Assembly: GCF_021729845.1 (NCBI RefSeq)
Contig: NZ_CP063397.1
Location: forward strand, 69,501-133,500
Source of the DNA: Rhizobium sp. SL42
Lineage (GTDB): Bacteria > Pseudomonadota > Alphaproteobacteria > Rhizobiales > Rhizobiaceae
Reading direction: 5' to 3'
DNA length: 64,000 nt
This document shows positions 53,019 to 63,627 of this stretch, one piece after another; the stretch's first letter is position 1; each line of letters opens with the position of its first letter. Under the pieces are notes generated by a model that had not been told where the DNA came from, ran no database searches, and saw only the letters and a list, made by a program, of their open reading frames with translations. Both the position numbers and the translations under genes were made by a program.

Positions 53019-54916
53019 TCACGCGCCGAACCGCCCTCGGTATGCTGGCTTCCGCAATTCTGCCGGGCGTGGCCCGCGCGGCCTACAGCCAGTCCGAATA
53101 CCTGACCGCCGCCGTCGAGGCCGGGCGACTTCCAGCCGTTGCCGAGCGCCTGCCGAAACAGCCTCGCGTCGTCGACCTGCATTCCATGGGTCGCGTACCG
53201 GGCGCGCATGGTGGCGCGGCCCGCATGTTGATCGGCGGCCAGCGAGACGTGCGGCTGATTCCGATCAACGGGTATTCCCGTCTCGTCGGATATGACGAGC
53301 ATCTCCAGCTGCAGGCCGACATTCTCCAATCCTTCACGGTCGAAGAAGAGCGCATCTTCGAATTCCGCTTGCGCGAAGGGCACAAGTGGTCGAACGGTGA
53401 TCCGTTTACTGCCGAAGATTTCCGCTATTGCTGGGAAGATGTCATTCTCAACCGGGAAATCCACAAGGGCGGCCCACCGGTTGATCTGCTGGTCGATGGT
53501 AAGCCACCACGTTTCGAGGTCATCGATCCTCTGACCATCCGCTACACATGGGAAAGTCCGATCCCGGACTTCCTGCCGAAACTGGCGTCCCCGATTCCGG
53601 TCGCGCTGGCGCTTCCCTCCGCGTATCTCCGGCAGTTCCACGCCACATACCAGGACCCCAAGGCCCTGGACGAACTGGTCCGACGCCACCGCGTCGATGA
53701 CTGGCGGCTCCTGCACATCAAGATGTCGCGCCAGCAACGCCCGGAAAATCCGGATCTGCCGACCCTGGAGCCGTGGCATCCAACGATTGCGCCGCCGGCC
53801 GAGCAGTTCATTTTCGAGCGCAATCCCTATTTCCATCGGGTCGACGAAGATGGCCGCCAATTGCCCTATCTCGACCGGCTCATCCTGAATGTCAGCTCGC
53901 CGGATATCATCGCGGCAAAGACAGCGACCGGCGAAAGTGAACTGCAATTCGTCGGCCTCGATTTTTCCGACTACACGCTTCTGAAGGAAGCGGAAAAGAT
54001 CTATCCGCTGAAGGTGTCCCTGTGGAAGCGAACGCAGGGGTCGATGGTCTCGCTGCTGCCGAACCTGAACTGCGTCGACGATGGCTGGAGGCAGGTGTTT
54101 CGCGACGTGCGCGTACGCCGGGCAATGTCGCTGGCGATTGACCGCAACGAGATCAACAAAGCGATTTTCTATGGATTGGCGCAGCCCAGCGCCGATACGA
54201 TCTTGCCGGAAAGCCCGCTTTTCAAGCCTGAATACGCAGCGGCATGGTCGTCGCACGACCCCGAACAGGCCAACAGGCTGCTCGACGAAGCCGGGCTCGA
54301 TCGCCGCGACGGTGCTGGAAACCGGATCCTGCCAGACGGACGACCCGCGCATATCATCATTGAAAGCGCAGGCGAAAGCACGCTGGAAACCGATGTGCTG
54401 GAACTCATTACCGACCATTTCCACACGGTCGGGCTCTCGCTTTTCATTCGCACGTCGCAACGCGACATCTTCCGCAGCCGCGCGATTGGCGGTCAGATCA
54501 TGATGTCGGTCTGGCAAGGCCTCGACAACGGTGTGCCAACCTCGGAAATGTCACCCAGCGGCCTGGCACCGAGCTCAGACGACCAGTTGCAATGGCCGCT
54601 CTGGGGCATGTACTTTGCTTCAGCCGAGACAAAGGGCAAGGCTCCCGACATGCCCGAAGTCCAGTATATGGTCGACAGGCTCAGGGCCTGGCGCCAGACG
54701 ACGACGGCCGAGGCGCGGACGAAAATCTGGGGTGAGATGCTGTCCCACTATACGCAACAGGTTTTCAGTATCGGCACCGTCAATGGTGGCCTGCAGCCGA
54801 TTGCAAGGTCGAGGCGGCTGCGCAACCTTCCCGACAAGGCGCTGTTCGGCTTCGATCCGACCAGTTATCTCGGTGTCTATATGCCGGACACCTTTTGGTA
54901 CGATAGAGACGTGTGA
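53015..54916 (+). CDS. Second peptide-type ABC transporter, binding protein
   Basis: A 633-residue periplasmic binding protein (SBP_bac_5), starting at a GTG that overlaps the ATPase stop. A short twin-arginine type signal is present ([20 protein letters not shown], cleavage near ARAAYS). The family core is clear ([42 protein letters not shown]). It is longer than typical DppA (about 530), resembling large AppA/YejA-like proteins that bind bigger or unusual ligands. Ligand unknown; glycan or peptidoglycan fragments are possible given the flanking glycosyltransferases, but this is speculative. Confidence 0.87.
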   Translation: MITRRTALGMLASAILPGVARAAYSQSEYLTAAVEAGRLPAVAERLPKQPRVVDLHSMGRVPGAHGGAARMLIGGQRDVRLIPINGYSRLVGYDEHLQLQADILQSFTVEEERIFEFRLREGHKWSNGDPFTAEDFRYCWEDVILNREIHKGGPPVDLLVDGKPPRFEVIDPLTIRYTWESPIPDFLPKLASPIPVALALPSAYLRQFHATYQDPKALDELVRRHRVDDWRLLHIKMSRQQRPENPDLPTLEPWHPTIAPPAEQFIFERNPYFHRVDEDGRQLPYLDRLILNVSSPDIIAAKTATGESELQFVGLDFSDYTLLKEAEKIYPLKVSLWKRTQGSMVSLLPNLNCVDDGWRQVFRDVRVRRAMSLAIDRNEINKAIFYGLAQPSADTILPESPLFKPEYAAAWSSHDPEQANRLLDEAGLDRRDGAGNRILPDGRPAHIIIESAGESTLETDVLELITDHFHTVGLSLFIRTSQRDIFRSRAIGGQIMMSVWQGLDNGVPTSEMSPSGLAPSSDDQLQWPLWGMYFASAETKGKAPDMPEVQYMVDRLRAWRQTTTAEARTKIWGEMLSHYTQQVFSIGTVNGGLQPIARSRRLRNLPDKALFGFDPTSYLGVYMPDTFWYDRDV

Positions 54917-55917
54917 TCATGCTGCGATATATCCTATGGCGCATCGCCGTGATGGTACCGACACTGGTCCTGATTTCCATGCTGGTTTTCACGATCATCG
55001 AACTGCCGCCCGGCGACTATTTCGAGAGCTATGTTTCCGAGTTGCGCGCCATGGGCGAGGCGGCGGACATGGCAGAGATCGAGGAATTGCGCGCCCGCTA
55101 CGGCTTCGACCAACCGCCTGTTCTGCGCTATGTCCACTGGATAGGCGGGATGCTGGTCGGTGACTTCGGCTATTCCTTCGAATATCGCCTGCCCGTCTCG
55201 GATGTCGTCGGCGATCGATTGTGGCTCACCGTGCTGGTATCGTTCGTGACGATCATCTTCACCTGGCTGCTGGCCTTCCCGATCGGCATCTATTCGGCCA
55301 CTCACCAGTATAGCTGGGGCGACTATGGCCTGACCTTCCTGGGCCTGATCGGCATTGCGGTGCCGAACTTCATGCTCGCCCTGGTGATGATGTATTTCGC
55401 CAATATCTGGTTCGGCGTTTCGATCGGCCATCTGATGGACCGCGAGTTTCTCAATGCGGCGATGAGCTGGGAAAAGTTCCGCTCGATCCTGTCGCATATC
55501 TGGATCCCGGTGATCATCATCGGCACGGCCGGCACGGCCGGCATGGTCCGCCGCCTCCGCGCCAATCTTCTTGATGAACTGCACAAGCAATATGTCGTGA
55601 CGGCAAGGGCGAAGGGCCTGCACCCGTTGCGGGTCCTCCTCAAATATCCCCTGCGCATGGCGCTCAATTTCTTCATATCCGATATCGGCTCGATCCTTCC
55701 GGCGATCATTTCCGGCGCAGAAGTCACCGCAATCGTCCTGTCGCTTGAAACGACGGGTCCGATGCTGATCAAGGCCTTGCAAAGCCAGGACATGTATCTC
55801 GCCGGTTCGTTCCTGATGTTCCTTGCCTTTCTGACCGTTGTCGGCGTGCTGGTGTCTGACATCGCGCTTGCGATACTCGATCCGCGCATTCGTCTGGGCG
55901 GAGGGAGCCAGAAATGA
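54913..55917 (+). CDS. Second peptide-type ABC transporter permease 1
   Basis: A 334-residue DppB/YejB-like permease with about six helices. The first helix starts directly (MLRYILWRIAVMVPTLVLIS), and the family segments RYGFDQPPVLRYVHWIGGML and RLRANLLDELHKQYVVTARA are present. Start GTG 54913 overlaps the upstream stop; ATG 54919 is two codons later. The stop overlaps the next start. Confidence 0.9.
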   Translation: MIMLRYILWRIAVMVPTLVLISMLVFTIIELPPGDYFESYVSELRAMGEAADMAEIEELRARYGFDQPPVLRYVHWIGGMLVGDFGYSFEYRLPVSDVVGDRLWLTVLVSFVTIIFTWLLAFPIGIYSATHQYSWGDYGLTFLGLIGIAVPNFMLALVMMYFANIWFGVSIGHLMDREFLNAAMSWEKFRSILSHIWIPVIIIGTAGTAGMVRRLRANLLDELHKQYVVTARAKGLHPLRVLLKYPLRMALNFFISDIGSILPAIISGAEVTAIVLSLETTGPMLIKALQSQDMYLAGSFLMFLAFLTVVGVLVSDIALAILDPRIRLGGGSQK

Positions 55918-57089
55918 ACACACCGCTTCCCGAACCCGGCGCACCGATGGGACACTACGTCTCGAGCGCCGCCTTCGATCCCTATGCCGCAGAGCGCAAG
56001 GTCGAGGAACTCAAGCACATCGCCAAGGCATCACAGTTCCAGCTGATGTGGTGGCAGTTCCGCCGCCACAAGATGGCGCTGTATTCCGGGATCTTTCTCG
56101 TCCTGGTCTATGTCAGTATTCTGTTCAGCGAATTCCTGGCGCCTTACAACCTGCATACCAAGAATATCGACTTCATCCACACACCGCCGCAGACCGTGCG
56201 CTTCATGCACCAGGGCAACTTTGTCGGACCCTTCGTCTATGGCCAGCGCATGACGCTGGACATGGACACGCTGAAGAGGGTGTATACCGATAATACCGAC
56301 GATATTCAGAGGCTGCGCTTCTTCTGCCGCGGCGATGGCTATCGGTTCTGGAACCTGGTGGACGCCAACCTGCATCTGGTCTGCCCGGCCGAAGGCGGCC
56401 AGCTCTTCCTGCTTGGCACCGACCGTCTGGGCCACGACATGCTGTCGCGTATCATCTATGGCGCGCGCATATCGCTGACGATCGGCATTTTGGGCGTCAT
56501 GATGAGCTTTGTCCTCGGCATCGTCATCGGCGGGCTTGCCGGCTATCACGGCGGCATCTTCGACCTTCTGGTCCAGCGCGTCATCGAGGTCCTGCAGTCG
56601 ATCCCGAGCATCCCGCTATGGATGGCGCTGGCGGCGATCATCCCGGTGACCTGGAGCCCGATCCTCGTCTATATCGGCATCACCGTCATTCTCGGCATGC
56701 TGGACTGGACCGGACTTGCACGCGCGGTCCGCTCGAAACTGCTCGCGCTTCGCGAGGAAGACTATGTGCTGGCTGCTCAGGTGATGGGTGCGGGCAGTGC
56801 CCGTATCATCCGCCGCCATCTCGTGCCCGGCTTCATGTCGCACCTGATCGCCAGCGCCACCCTGACCATTCCCGGCATGATCCTTGGCGAGACCGCACTG
56901 AGCTTCCTCGGCATCGGCCTGCGTCCGCCTATCACCAGCTGGGGCATCCTCCTGACCGAGGCGCGCAGCGTCAACATTATTGCACTTTATCCCTGGCTAT
57001 TGTTCCCTGTGGTGCCTGTCATCCTGGTTATTTTGGCTTTCAATTTTCTTGGTGACGGTCTACGCGATGCGGCCGATCCCTATAAGTGA
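55914..57089 (+). CDS. Second peptide-type ABC transporter permease 2
   Basis: A 391-residue DppC/YejE-like permease. Between helix 1 (near 65) and the DppC motif FLLGTDRLGHDMLSRIIYGA (near 165) lies a periplasmic insert of about 80 residues containing two Cys (FFCRGDGYR, LVCPAEGG), larger than in ordinary DppC. The coupling loop AAQVMGAGSARIIRRHLVPG is present. It closes the ABC operon; the glycosyltransferase block starts 71 bases later on the same strand. Confidence 0.9.
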   Translation: MNTPLPEPGAPMGHYVSSAAFDPYAAERKVEELKHIAKASQFQLMWWQFRRHKMALYSGIFLVLVYVSILFSEFLAPYNLHTKNIDFIHTPPQTVRFMHQGNFVGPFVYGQRMTLDMDTLKRVYTDNTDDIQRLRFFCRGDGYRFWNLVDANLHLVCPAEGGQLFLLGTDRLGHDMLSRIIYGARISLTIGILGVMMSFVLGIVIGGLAGYHGGIFDLLVQRVIEVLQSIPSIPLWMALAAIIPVTWSPILVYIGITVILGMLDWTGLARAVRSKLLALREEDYVLAAQVMGAGSARIIRRHLVPGFMSHLIASATLTIPGMILGETALSFLGIGLRPPITSWGILLTEARSVNIIALYPWLLFPVVPVILVILAFNFLGDGLRDAADPYK

Positions 57090-57160
57090 AACGGAATTTC
57101 GATGCGCAGGAATCCTCCCAGCACTCTTGCGGCTTCCAGTGGAGCCGAGGGACTTCGCTC

Positions 57161-58372
57161 ATGACGCGCAGTTTTGAGCAAGGCCGCATCCTCATGTACA
57201 GCCACGACACCTTTGGTCTCGGGCACCTTCGCAGGTGCCGGACCATTGCCCATGCGCTGGTGGAGGAATACCGCGGCCTCAACGTGCTGATCATATCGGG
57301 TGCAACGATTGCCGGTGCGTTCGACTACCGGGCACGTGTCGATTTCGTCAAGATTCCAAGCGTCATCAAGCTGCGCAATGGCGAATACACATCGCTTGAG
57401 CGCCATATCGATCTGGAAGACACGCTCAACATGCGGCGGTCGATCATTCGCCATACCGCGGAAACATTCAAACCCGACATCTTCATCATCGACAAGGAGC
57501 CCATGGGCCTCGGCGGTGAGGTCGAGGAAACCCTGGCCTATCTCAAGGGACGTGGAACCAAGCTGATCCTGGGCCTGCGCGAAGTGATGGATGCGCCGCA
57601 TCTGCTGGAGGCGGAGTGGAAGCGCAAGGATGTCATGCAGAAGATCGAACGCTTCTATGACGACATCTGGGTCTATGGCCCGCCGGACTTTTACGATCCC
57701 CTGATTGGCCTCGATGTCCCGGCACCCGTCCGTGCCAAGATGAATTTCGTCGGCTTCCTGCAGAGGAGCGCGCCCCATCAGGATCGCTCGCTGCATCAGC
57801 CGGACGGCGACTATATCCTTGTCACCACCGGTGGCGGTGGCGATGGCGCCGATCTGGTCGAAGACGTGATCCAGGCCTATCAGCAGGACCCGACGCTGAC
57901 CCACAAGGCCTTGATCGTGCTGGGTCCCTATATGCCGGCCGAACAACGCACCATGTTTGCGAAGAAAGGGGCAGCCATTCCGTATATCGAGGTGATCGAA
58001 TTCGACACCAGGATGGAAGAGCTGATCGCCAGTTCCAAGGCAGTCGTGGCGATGGGCGGCTACAACACCTATTGCGAAATTCTCTCCTTCGACAAGCCGG
58101 CGTTGATCATCCCGCGCGTGATGCCGCGCGAGGAGCAGTTGATCCGCGCCACACGCGCCGCCGAACTCGGCCTGATCGACATGCTCAGGCCGGAGGAATC
58201 CCGCGATCCGAAGCGCTTGGCGGCCGCGTTGAAGGCACTTCCAAATCGCTTGCCACCGTCAAGCAACAGCGCAGGCCTGCGTCTTGAAGGCCTGAGCAAT
58301 ATCGCCCGCATGGTCGGCAGTGAACTGGCCCAGCGCGAACTGATTCCAGCCATCGCAGAAGAGGCCCACTAG
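57161..58372 (+). CDS. Glycosyltransferase 1, MurG-like (GT28-type fold)
   Basis: A 403-residue GT-B-fold glycosyltransferase-like protein. The N-terminal lobe starts RILMYSHDTFGLGHLRRCRT, the donor lobe begins YILVTTGGGGDGADLVEDVI, and AVVAMGGYNTYCEILSFDKP is the MurG-type nucleotide-sugar segment. No membrane helix is seen. Start ATG 57161 has GAGGGA nine bases upstream. It heads a block with two further glycosyltransferases and an ABC-like membrane protein. Donor and acceptor unknown. Confidence 0.82.
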   Translation: MTRSFEQGRILMYSHDTFGLGHLRRCRTIAHALVEEYRGLNVLIISGATIAGAFDYRARVDFVKIPSVIKLRNGEYTSLERHIDLEDTLNMRRSIIRHTAETFKPDIFIIDKEPMGLGGEVEETLAYLKGRGTKLILGLREVMDAPHLLEAEWKRKDVMQKIERFYDDIWVYGPPDFYDPLIGLDVPAPVRAKMNFVGFLQRSAPHQDRSLHQPDGDYILVTTGGGGDGADLVEDVIQAYQQDPTLTHKALIVLGPYMPAEQRTMFAKKGAAIPYIEVIEFDTRMEELIASSKAVVAMGGYNTYCEILSFDKPALIIPRVMPREEQLIRATRAAELGLIDMLRPEESRDPKRLAAALKALPNRLPPSSNSAGLRLEGLSNIARMVGSELAQRELIPAIAEEAH

Positions 58373-58374
58373 GT

Positions 58375-59625
58375 TTGCCGCATTCCCGTAAAATCGTCGT
58401 GCTGCTGAAGGGATATCCGCGGCTGTCGGAAACCTTCATCGCCCAGGAATTGCTGGGTCTTGAAAAGGCCGGTCTTGAACTGGTCCTCGTCGCGTTGCGC
58501 CACCCCACCGACAAGAAGCGACACGCCGTTCACGATGAAATCCGGGCACCGGTCCACTACCTACCGGAATATTTGCATCAGGAGCCGATCCGGGTGCTGC
58601 GTGCCTTGTTTGCAATCCGCAAGCTGCCGGGTTTCCGCAAGGCATTTGCGCAGTTCCGTTCGGATCTGGCTCGTGACTACACCCGCAATCGCTTCCGCCG
58701 CTTCGGACAGGCGGCAGTGCTGGTGAACGAATGGCCGAAGGACGCCGGCTGGCTGCACGCCCACTTCATCCACACGCCGGCATCGGTCGCCGCGTATGCC
58801 AGCCAGATCACCGGCATTCCCTGGACCGTGTCCGCCCATGCCAAGGATATCTGGACTTCGAAGGACTGGGAACTCTCCGATAAGCTCGCAAGTGCGCGAT
58901 GGGCCGTGACCTGCACAAGAACCGGCTACGAGCATCTGCAGCAGCTCGGCCCCGAAGACGTCAGCCACATCCATCTGAGTTATCACGGGCTTGACCTGAA
59001 CCGTTTTCCGCATTTCGACGGGCTTCGCCCGCCACGCGATGGCACAAGCAGCGAAGATCCCGTTACGATCATCAGTGTCGGCCGCGCGGTCGAGAAAAAG
59101 GGCTATGATGTCCTGCTGAAGGCATTTGCCCTCCTGCCACCGGACCTGCACTGGCGTTTCGTTCATGCCGGCGACGGTGGCGAGCGTCCCAAGTTGAAGA
59201 AGCTGGCCCATGAACTGGGCATCGAGGACAAGATCACTTGGCTGGGCGCCGTCGATCAGAAGGATGTCCTACAGGCCTACCGCACAGCCGATATCTTCGC
59301 GCTGGCCTGCAGGATCACCAGCGATGGCGACCGTGACGGTCTTCCCAATGTTCTGGTCGAGGCGGCGAGCCAGCGGCTGACCTGCATCGCCACTGACATT
59401 TCCGGCATTCCCGAATTGTTCAAGGACGATGAAAACGGCCTGCTGGTTCGATCGGAAGATCCGCAGGCTCTCGCCGCAGCACTGGAACGGGCGATCCGCG
59501 ATCCCGAGCTTCGCAACCGCCTTGGCAAGGCCGCCGAAACAAAGGTACGCGGCAGTTTCGACTATCATTCCAGCGTCGGACAGTTGAAGGCGCTGTTCGA
59601 AAGCGAATGGCAGACGTCGAAATGA
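58375..59625 (+). CDS. Glycosyltransferase 2, GT4 family
   Basis: A 416-residue GT-B glycosyltransferase of the GT4 group. LLKGYPRLSETFIAQELLGLE at the N-terminus, TIISVGRAVEKKGYDVLLKAF at the lobe junction, and the donor-site EX7E-type segment SDGDRDGLPNVLVEAASQRL are typical. It begins with TTG two bases after the previous stop and overlaps the next gene. It resembles exopolysaccharide or lipopolysaccharide chain enzymes; product unknown. Confidence 0.87.
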   Translation: MPHSRKIVVLLKGYPRLSETFIAQELLGLEKAGLELVLVALRHPTDKKRHAVHDEIRAPVHYLPEYLHQEPIRVLRALFAIRKLPGFRKAFAQFRSDLARDYTRNRFRRFGQAAVLVNEWPKDAGWLHAHFIHTPASVAAYASQITGIPWTVSAHAKDIWTSKDWELSDKLASARWAVTCTRTGYEHLQQLGPEDVSHIHLSYHGLDLNRFPHFDGLRPPRDGTSSEDPVTIISVGRAVEKKGYDVLLKAFALLPPDLHWRFVHAGDGGERPKLKKLAHELGIEDKITWLGAVDQKDVLQAYRTADIFALACRITSDGDRDGLPNVLVEAASQRLTCIATDISGIPELFKDDENGLLVRSEDPQALAAALERAIRDPELRNRLGKAAETKVRGSFDYHSSVGQLKALFESEWQTSK

Positions 59626-60800
59626 CGGACGCTGCAGCGATAGGATCTCGGCCCCGCGTCCTCTACTACGTTCAGCACTTGCTGGGCATCGGTCACCTTG
59701 CAAGAGCAAGTCACATCGTCCAGGCGCTTGCCGAGAACGACTTCGAGGTGACCCTGGTGACCGGCGGAATGTCTGTTGCGGGATTTCCGGCAGGCGGCAT
59801 GGACCACGTCACCCTGCCGCCGATTGCTGTCGGCGACGGCGGATTTTCGCAACTGGTCGATGCCGATGGAAATCCGGTCGATGATACCTTCAAGGCGCAA
59901 CGGCGCGAGCTATTGCTCGCAACCTATCGTGACAAACGGCCAGACATCGTCATCCTCGAAGCCTTTCCCTTCGGCCGTCGGCAGGTGCGTTTTGAACTTC
60001 TGCCGTTGATCGACGCCATCGAGGCGACACAGCCGCGTCCGCTTTTGCTGACATCGCTGCGTGATATCCTCCAGGAACGTGCGAAACCGGGCCGTGACGA
60101 GGAAACCGTTGACCTGGTCCGCCGCCACTTCGACCATGTCCTGGTGCATGGTGATCCGGACTTCGTCAGGCTGCAGGATACATTCCCGCTGGCTCGCTCC
60201 ATTGCGGACCGGGTCGCCTATACCGGGCTGGTCACCGGACGTCCGCCCGCCCCGCCGCATGAACGGTTCGACATCGTCGTATCGGCTGGTGGAGGCGCAG
60301 TCGGCGCCGGCGTGATCGAGGCGGCGCTGGATGCATCGATAGAACTGACCGACCTTGGACGCTGGTGCATCATCACCGGCCCGAATCTGCCGCAGTCGGA
60401 TTTCGACCGGTTTTCCGCCAAAGCGCCTGGCCATGTGCAGCTGGCGCGTTTCCGCACCGATTTCCGCAGCCTGCTGACCACGGCGAGACTGTCAATCTCC
60501 CAGGCCGGCTATAACACGGTCTGCGACATTCAGCAGGCGGGATGCAGATCGGTGCTGGTTCCGTTCGCATCCGGCGGAGAAACCGAACAAACCGCGCGCG
60601 CCGAGAGACTGGACCGCATGGGCCTCGCGGTCGTCTTGCCGGAAAACATGCTCTGCGGCGACACGATGGTTTCCGCGATAGAGAGGGCACTTGGGCAGGT
60701 CGATCTGCCGGATGTGCCTGTTTTGCAACTGGACGGGGCAAATCGGACAGCCGAGTTACTGAGAGACCTTCTAAATAAGCGACCGACTTCCCAGCTATGA
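59622..60800 (+). CDS. Glycosyltransferase 3, MurG-like (GT28-type fold)
   Basis: A 392-residue paralogue of glycosyltransferase 1: VLYYVQHLLGIGHLARASHI at the N-terminus and LSISQAGYNTVCDIQQAGCR with VLVPFASGGETEQTARAERL in the donor lobe. The start is ATG 59622, giving an ATGA overlap with the previous stop; an in-frame ATG at 59607 is possible. A 64-base gap separates it from the ABC-like gene. Confidence 0.82.
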   Translation: MTDAAAIGSRPRVLYYVQHLLGIGHLARASHIVQALAENDFEVTLVTGGMSVAGFPAGGMDHVTLPPIAVGDGGFSQLVDADGNPVDDTFKAQRRELLLATYRDKRPDIVILEAFPFGRRQVRFELLPLIDAIEATQPRPLLLTSLRDILQERAKPGRDEETVDLVRRHFDHVLVHGDPDFVRLQDTFPLARSIADRVAYTGLVTGRPPAPPHERFDIVVSAGGGAVGAGVIEAALDASIELTDLGRWCIITGPNLPQSDFDRFSAKAPGHVQLARFRTDFRSLLTTARLSISQAGYNTVCDIQQAGCRSVLVPFASGGETEQTARAERLDRMGLAVVLPENMLCGDTMVSAIERALGQVDLPDVPVLQLDGANRTAELLRDLLNKRPTSQL

Positions 60801-60864
60801 TGCTAAAGACGCTGCAGCCTGTCCCTGGATAGCTGCAGCCTAAAAACACGCATAGAAGTCTTCC

Positions 60865-63579
60865 ATGGAACCAAACCTCGCCAGATATATCTGGAACCAC
60901 ACCAGCCGGCAGCAGCTCTGGATCCTGGTGATCGTTGCCCTGTCGATGATCCCCTACTATCTCGCCTTCGATCTGCCGAAACAGATCGTCAACGGGCCGA
61001 TACAGGGTGATGGGTTTACCAAGGCTGGCGACACGCAACTGTTCATGCACCTTACCCTGAACATCCCGTTCTGGGGCAACGTTGAGCTTTTTCCCGGCCT
61101 GCCGCTGGAACGCCTTCCTTCGCTAATGGCATTGAGCCTGACGTTCCTGATGCTCGTCATCATCAACGGCTTGTTCAAGTTCTACATCAATACCTACAAG
61201 GGCAGGCTCGGCGAACGGCTGCTTCGGCGTATCCGCTTTGAGCTGATCGATCGGATTCTCCGGTTTCCGCCCAACTATTTCAAGCGTATCAAGGCCGGCG
61301 AAATCGCCAGCATGGTGAAGGATGAGGTCGAACCGCTCGGCGGCTTCACCGCGGATGCCTTTGTCCAGCCGGCACTTCTTGGCGGCCAGGCGCTGACCGC
61401 GCTGATCTTCATCTTCATGCAGCACTTCTGGCTCGGCTTTGTCGCCTTCGCCATGGCCATCGTGCAGGTCGGCATCATTCCCCGCATGCGCCGCCGGCTG
61501 ATCGAGCTTGGCCGCGAACGGCAGATCAGTGCAAGACAGCTGGCGGGCCGCGTGACCGAAATCGTCGATGGCATCGGCACGGTTCACGCCTTCGATACAT
61601 CCAACTTCGAGCGTGCCGACATCGCGTCCAGGCTCGGTTATATCTTCCGCATCCGCTACGATATCTATCAGTGGAAGTTCATGGTGAAATTCCTGAACAA
61701 CTTCCTTGCCCAGGTAACGCCCTTCCTGTTCTACGTCATCGGCGGTTATCTGACGATCGTCGGCAAGCTCGATGTCGGCCAGCTGGTCGCGGTCATCAAT
61801 GCCTACAAGGAATTGCCGGGCCCGCTGAAGGAACTGATTGACTGGGACCTCGCCCGCCAGGACGTGCAGGTCAAATACGAACAGGTCGTTGAACAGTTCG
61901 AGGCCGACCAGTTGTTGAGTGCCGAAATCCAGGCTCTCGAACCGTCGAGCGCCGGCGCGATGAACCATCCGCTCAGCACCAACAATCTGATGGTCGAAGA
62001 CGACAACGGCGCACGAATTCTGGAGCATGTATCGGTCAAGATATCGCCCGGCGAAACGGTCGCAATCATCGGCACGGCAGCAAGCGGTGCCGATGCCCTG
62101 GCCGAGGCTCTCGGCCGCATCACGCGGCCGACCGGCGGCAAGGTCAGCGCCGGCGAGGACGATATCTTCATGTTGCCGGAAGCCATCACCGGCCGCAGGA
62201 TCTCGTATGCGGCGCCCGACGCTTACCTGTTCTTCGGCTCGCTGAAGGACAACCTTCTCTATGGGCTCAAGCATGCCCCGACCGCCACGGTCTCGTACAA
62301 GGGCGCGGCGGCCGACAAGCGCAGATGGGACATTCTGGAAGCGAAAAGATCCGGCAATGCCGATTTCGACTTAAACAGCAACTGGATCGACATTTCAGCC
62401 ACCCGTGCACAGAACATGGACGGGCTTTTCGAAGCCATGCGGGAAGTACTGGAGGTTGTCGACCTCTCCGAAGACGTCCTCCAGCTTGCCCTCCATTCGA
62501 CCATCGACGTCAATAGCGACCCGACACTCGCTGCCCATATCGTCCAGCTTCGCCGCCGGCTGCGCGAGGAACTGGATCGCCGCAACCTCAACAGCCTTGT
62601 CATTCCCTTCGAGGAGGACCGGTACAATACCGAGGCCATGGTCGGTGAAAACCTGTTCTTCGGCATGATGAGTTCAGATTCGGCCATCCAGGCAATCGCC
62701 AAGACCGCCTATTTCCGCAACATGATGGACGAAAGCGGCCTCGGTGAAGCGCTGTTCCGGATGGGCATGGCGATTGCCGAAAACACGGTCGAGCTGTTTA
62801 AGGACCTGCCGCTGGATCACCCGTTCTTCGAGCGCCTGACCTATATGACACCGGAGGAAATTCCGGCCTACCAGCAGCGTCTGCAAAGGCTGACCGGCCA
62901 CTCGATGCGCACGGTCGGCGAAGAAGACCGGATCGCGCTTATTCGCTTGAGCTTCTTCTACGTCGAACCCCGGCACCGTTTCGGCCTGCTCGACGAAGCA
63001 TTGATGAACAAGATCATCGAGGTTCGGCATCAATTCCATGACAACCTGCCGAACGCGCTGCGCGGGTATATCGAGCGCTACGATCCCAATGCCTATCTTT
63101 CGTCCGGGAATCTGATCGAGAACATCATCTTCGGCAAGATCAATCATCGCTTCAGCGATGCTGCCAAGCAGCTCCGCGAAATCGGCTCCTCGCTCATGCG
63201 CGCTCAACCCGGCCTCTATCAGGCCCTGCTGGCGCTTGGGCTGGAATACAATATCGGAGCTGCGGGACGGCGGCTTTCCCATTCCCAGCGCCTCAAACTC
63301 AGTTTTGCCCGGGCTCTGATCCGCAAGTCGGACTACTACATCTTCAATCGGCCGCTTTCAGGGCTCGATCACCATCTTCAGGAACGCATCGTCGATGCAT
63401 CCCTTGCCTTTCTGGCAAAGGATGGTGATACTCCTGCAGTGGTCTGGGTACTTTCGAACACGCCCCTTGCAAAGCACTTTGAGAGGGTTATTGCTTTTAA
63501 CGATAGAACTGTGGCGGAAGATGGGTCTTACGAGACAATTGTCGAAAACGGTTCTGTCTATAAGCAATTGATAGCATAG
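60865..63579 (+). CDS. ABC exporter-like membrane protein with a degenerate ATPase domain
   Basis: A 904-residue protein. Residues 1 to about 330 form an ABC exporter membrane domain (GERLLRRIRFELIDRILRFP). The nucleotide-binding domain starts near 375 but its catalytic motifs are lost. Walker A reads GTAASGADAL (near 403; no Lys or Ser/Thr), signature LSHSQRLKLSFARAL (near 805), Walker B IFNRPLSGLD (Asp and Glu replaced by Asn and Arg), and the H-loop region VLSNTP lacks His. About 270 extra, largely helical residues (roughly 472-740) interrupt the domain. The frame is intact, so this looks like a conserved pseudo-ATPase rather than a decaying gene. Role unknown. Confidence 0.8.
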   Translation: MEPNLARYIWNHTSRQQLWILVIVALSMIPYYLAFDLPKQIVNGPIQGDGFTKAGDTQLFMHLTLNIPFWGNVELFPGLPLERLPSLMALSLTFLMLVIINGLFKFYINTYKGRLGERLLRRIRFELIDRILRFPPNYFKRIKAGEIASMVKDEVEPLGGFTADAFVQPALLGGQALTALIFIFMQHFWLGFVAFAMAIVQVGIIPRMRRRLIELGRERQISARQLAGRVTEIVDGIGTVHAFDTSNFERADIASRLGYIFRIRYDIYQWKFMVKFLNNFLAQVTPFLFYVIGGYLTIVGKLDVGQLVAVINAYKELPGPLKELIDWDLARQDVQVKYEQVVEQFEADQLLSAEIQALEPSSAGAMNHPLSTNNLMVEDDNGARILEHVSVKISPGETVAIIGTAASGADALAEALGRITRPTGGKVSAGEDDIFMLPEAITGRRISYAAPDAYLFFGSLKDNLLYGLKHAPTATVSYKGAAADKRRWDILEAKRSGNADFDLNSNWIDISATRAQNMDGLFEAMREVLEVVDLSEDVLQLALHSTIDVNSDPTLAAHIVQLRRRLREELDRRNLNSLVIPFEEDRYNTEAMVGENLFFGMMSSDSAIQAIAKTAYFRNMMDESGLGEALFRMGMAIAENTVELFKDLPLDHPFFERLTYMTPEEIPAYQQRLQRLTGHSMRTVGEEDRIALIRLSFFYVEPRHRFGLLDEALMNKIIEVRHQFHDNLPNALRGYIERYDPNAYLSSGNLIENIIFGKINHRFSDAAKQLREIGSSLMRAQPGLYQALLALGLEYNIGAAGRRLSHSQRLKLSFARALIRKSDYYIFNRPLSGLDHHLQERIVDASLAFLAKDGDTPAVVWVLSNTPLAKHFERVIAFNDRTVAEDGSYETIVENGSVYKQLIA

Positions 63580-63627
63580 TTGGTAGTAGGACAGTCGGAA
63601 CGCAATTTTTCGAGGCAGGTGAATGTG

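Noticed and set aside
60865..63579. ABC-like gene as a decaying pseudogene
   Set aside because: The 904-codon frame is uninterrupted, with normal codon use and a conserved membrane domain; loss of the catalytic motifs looks selective rather than random.
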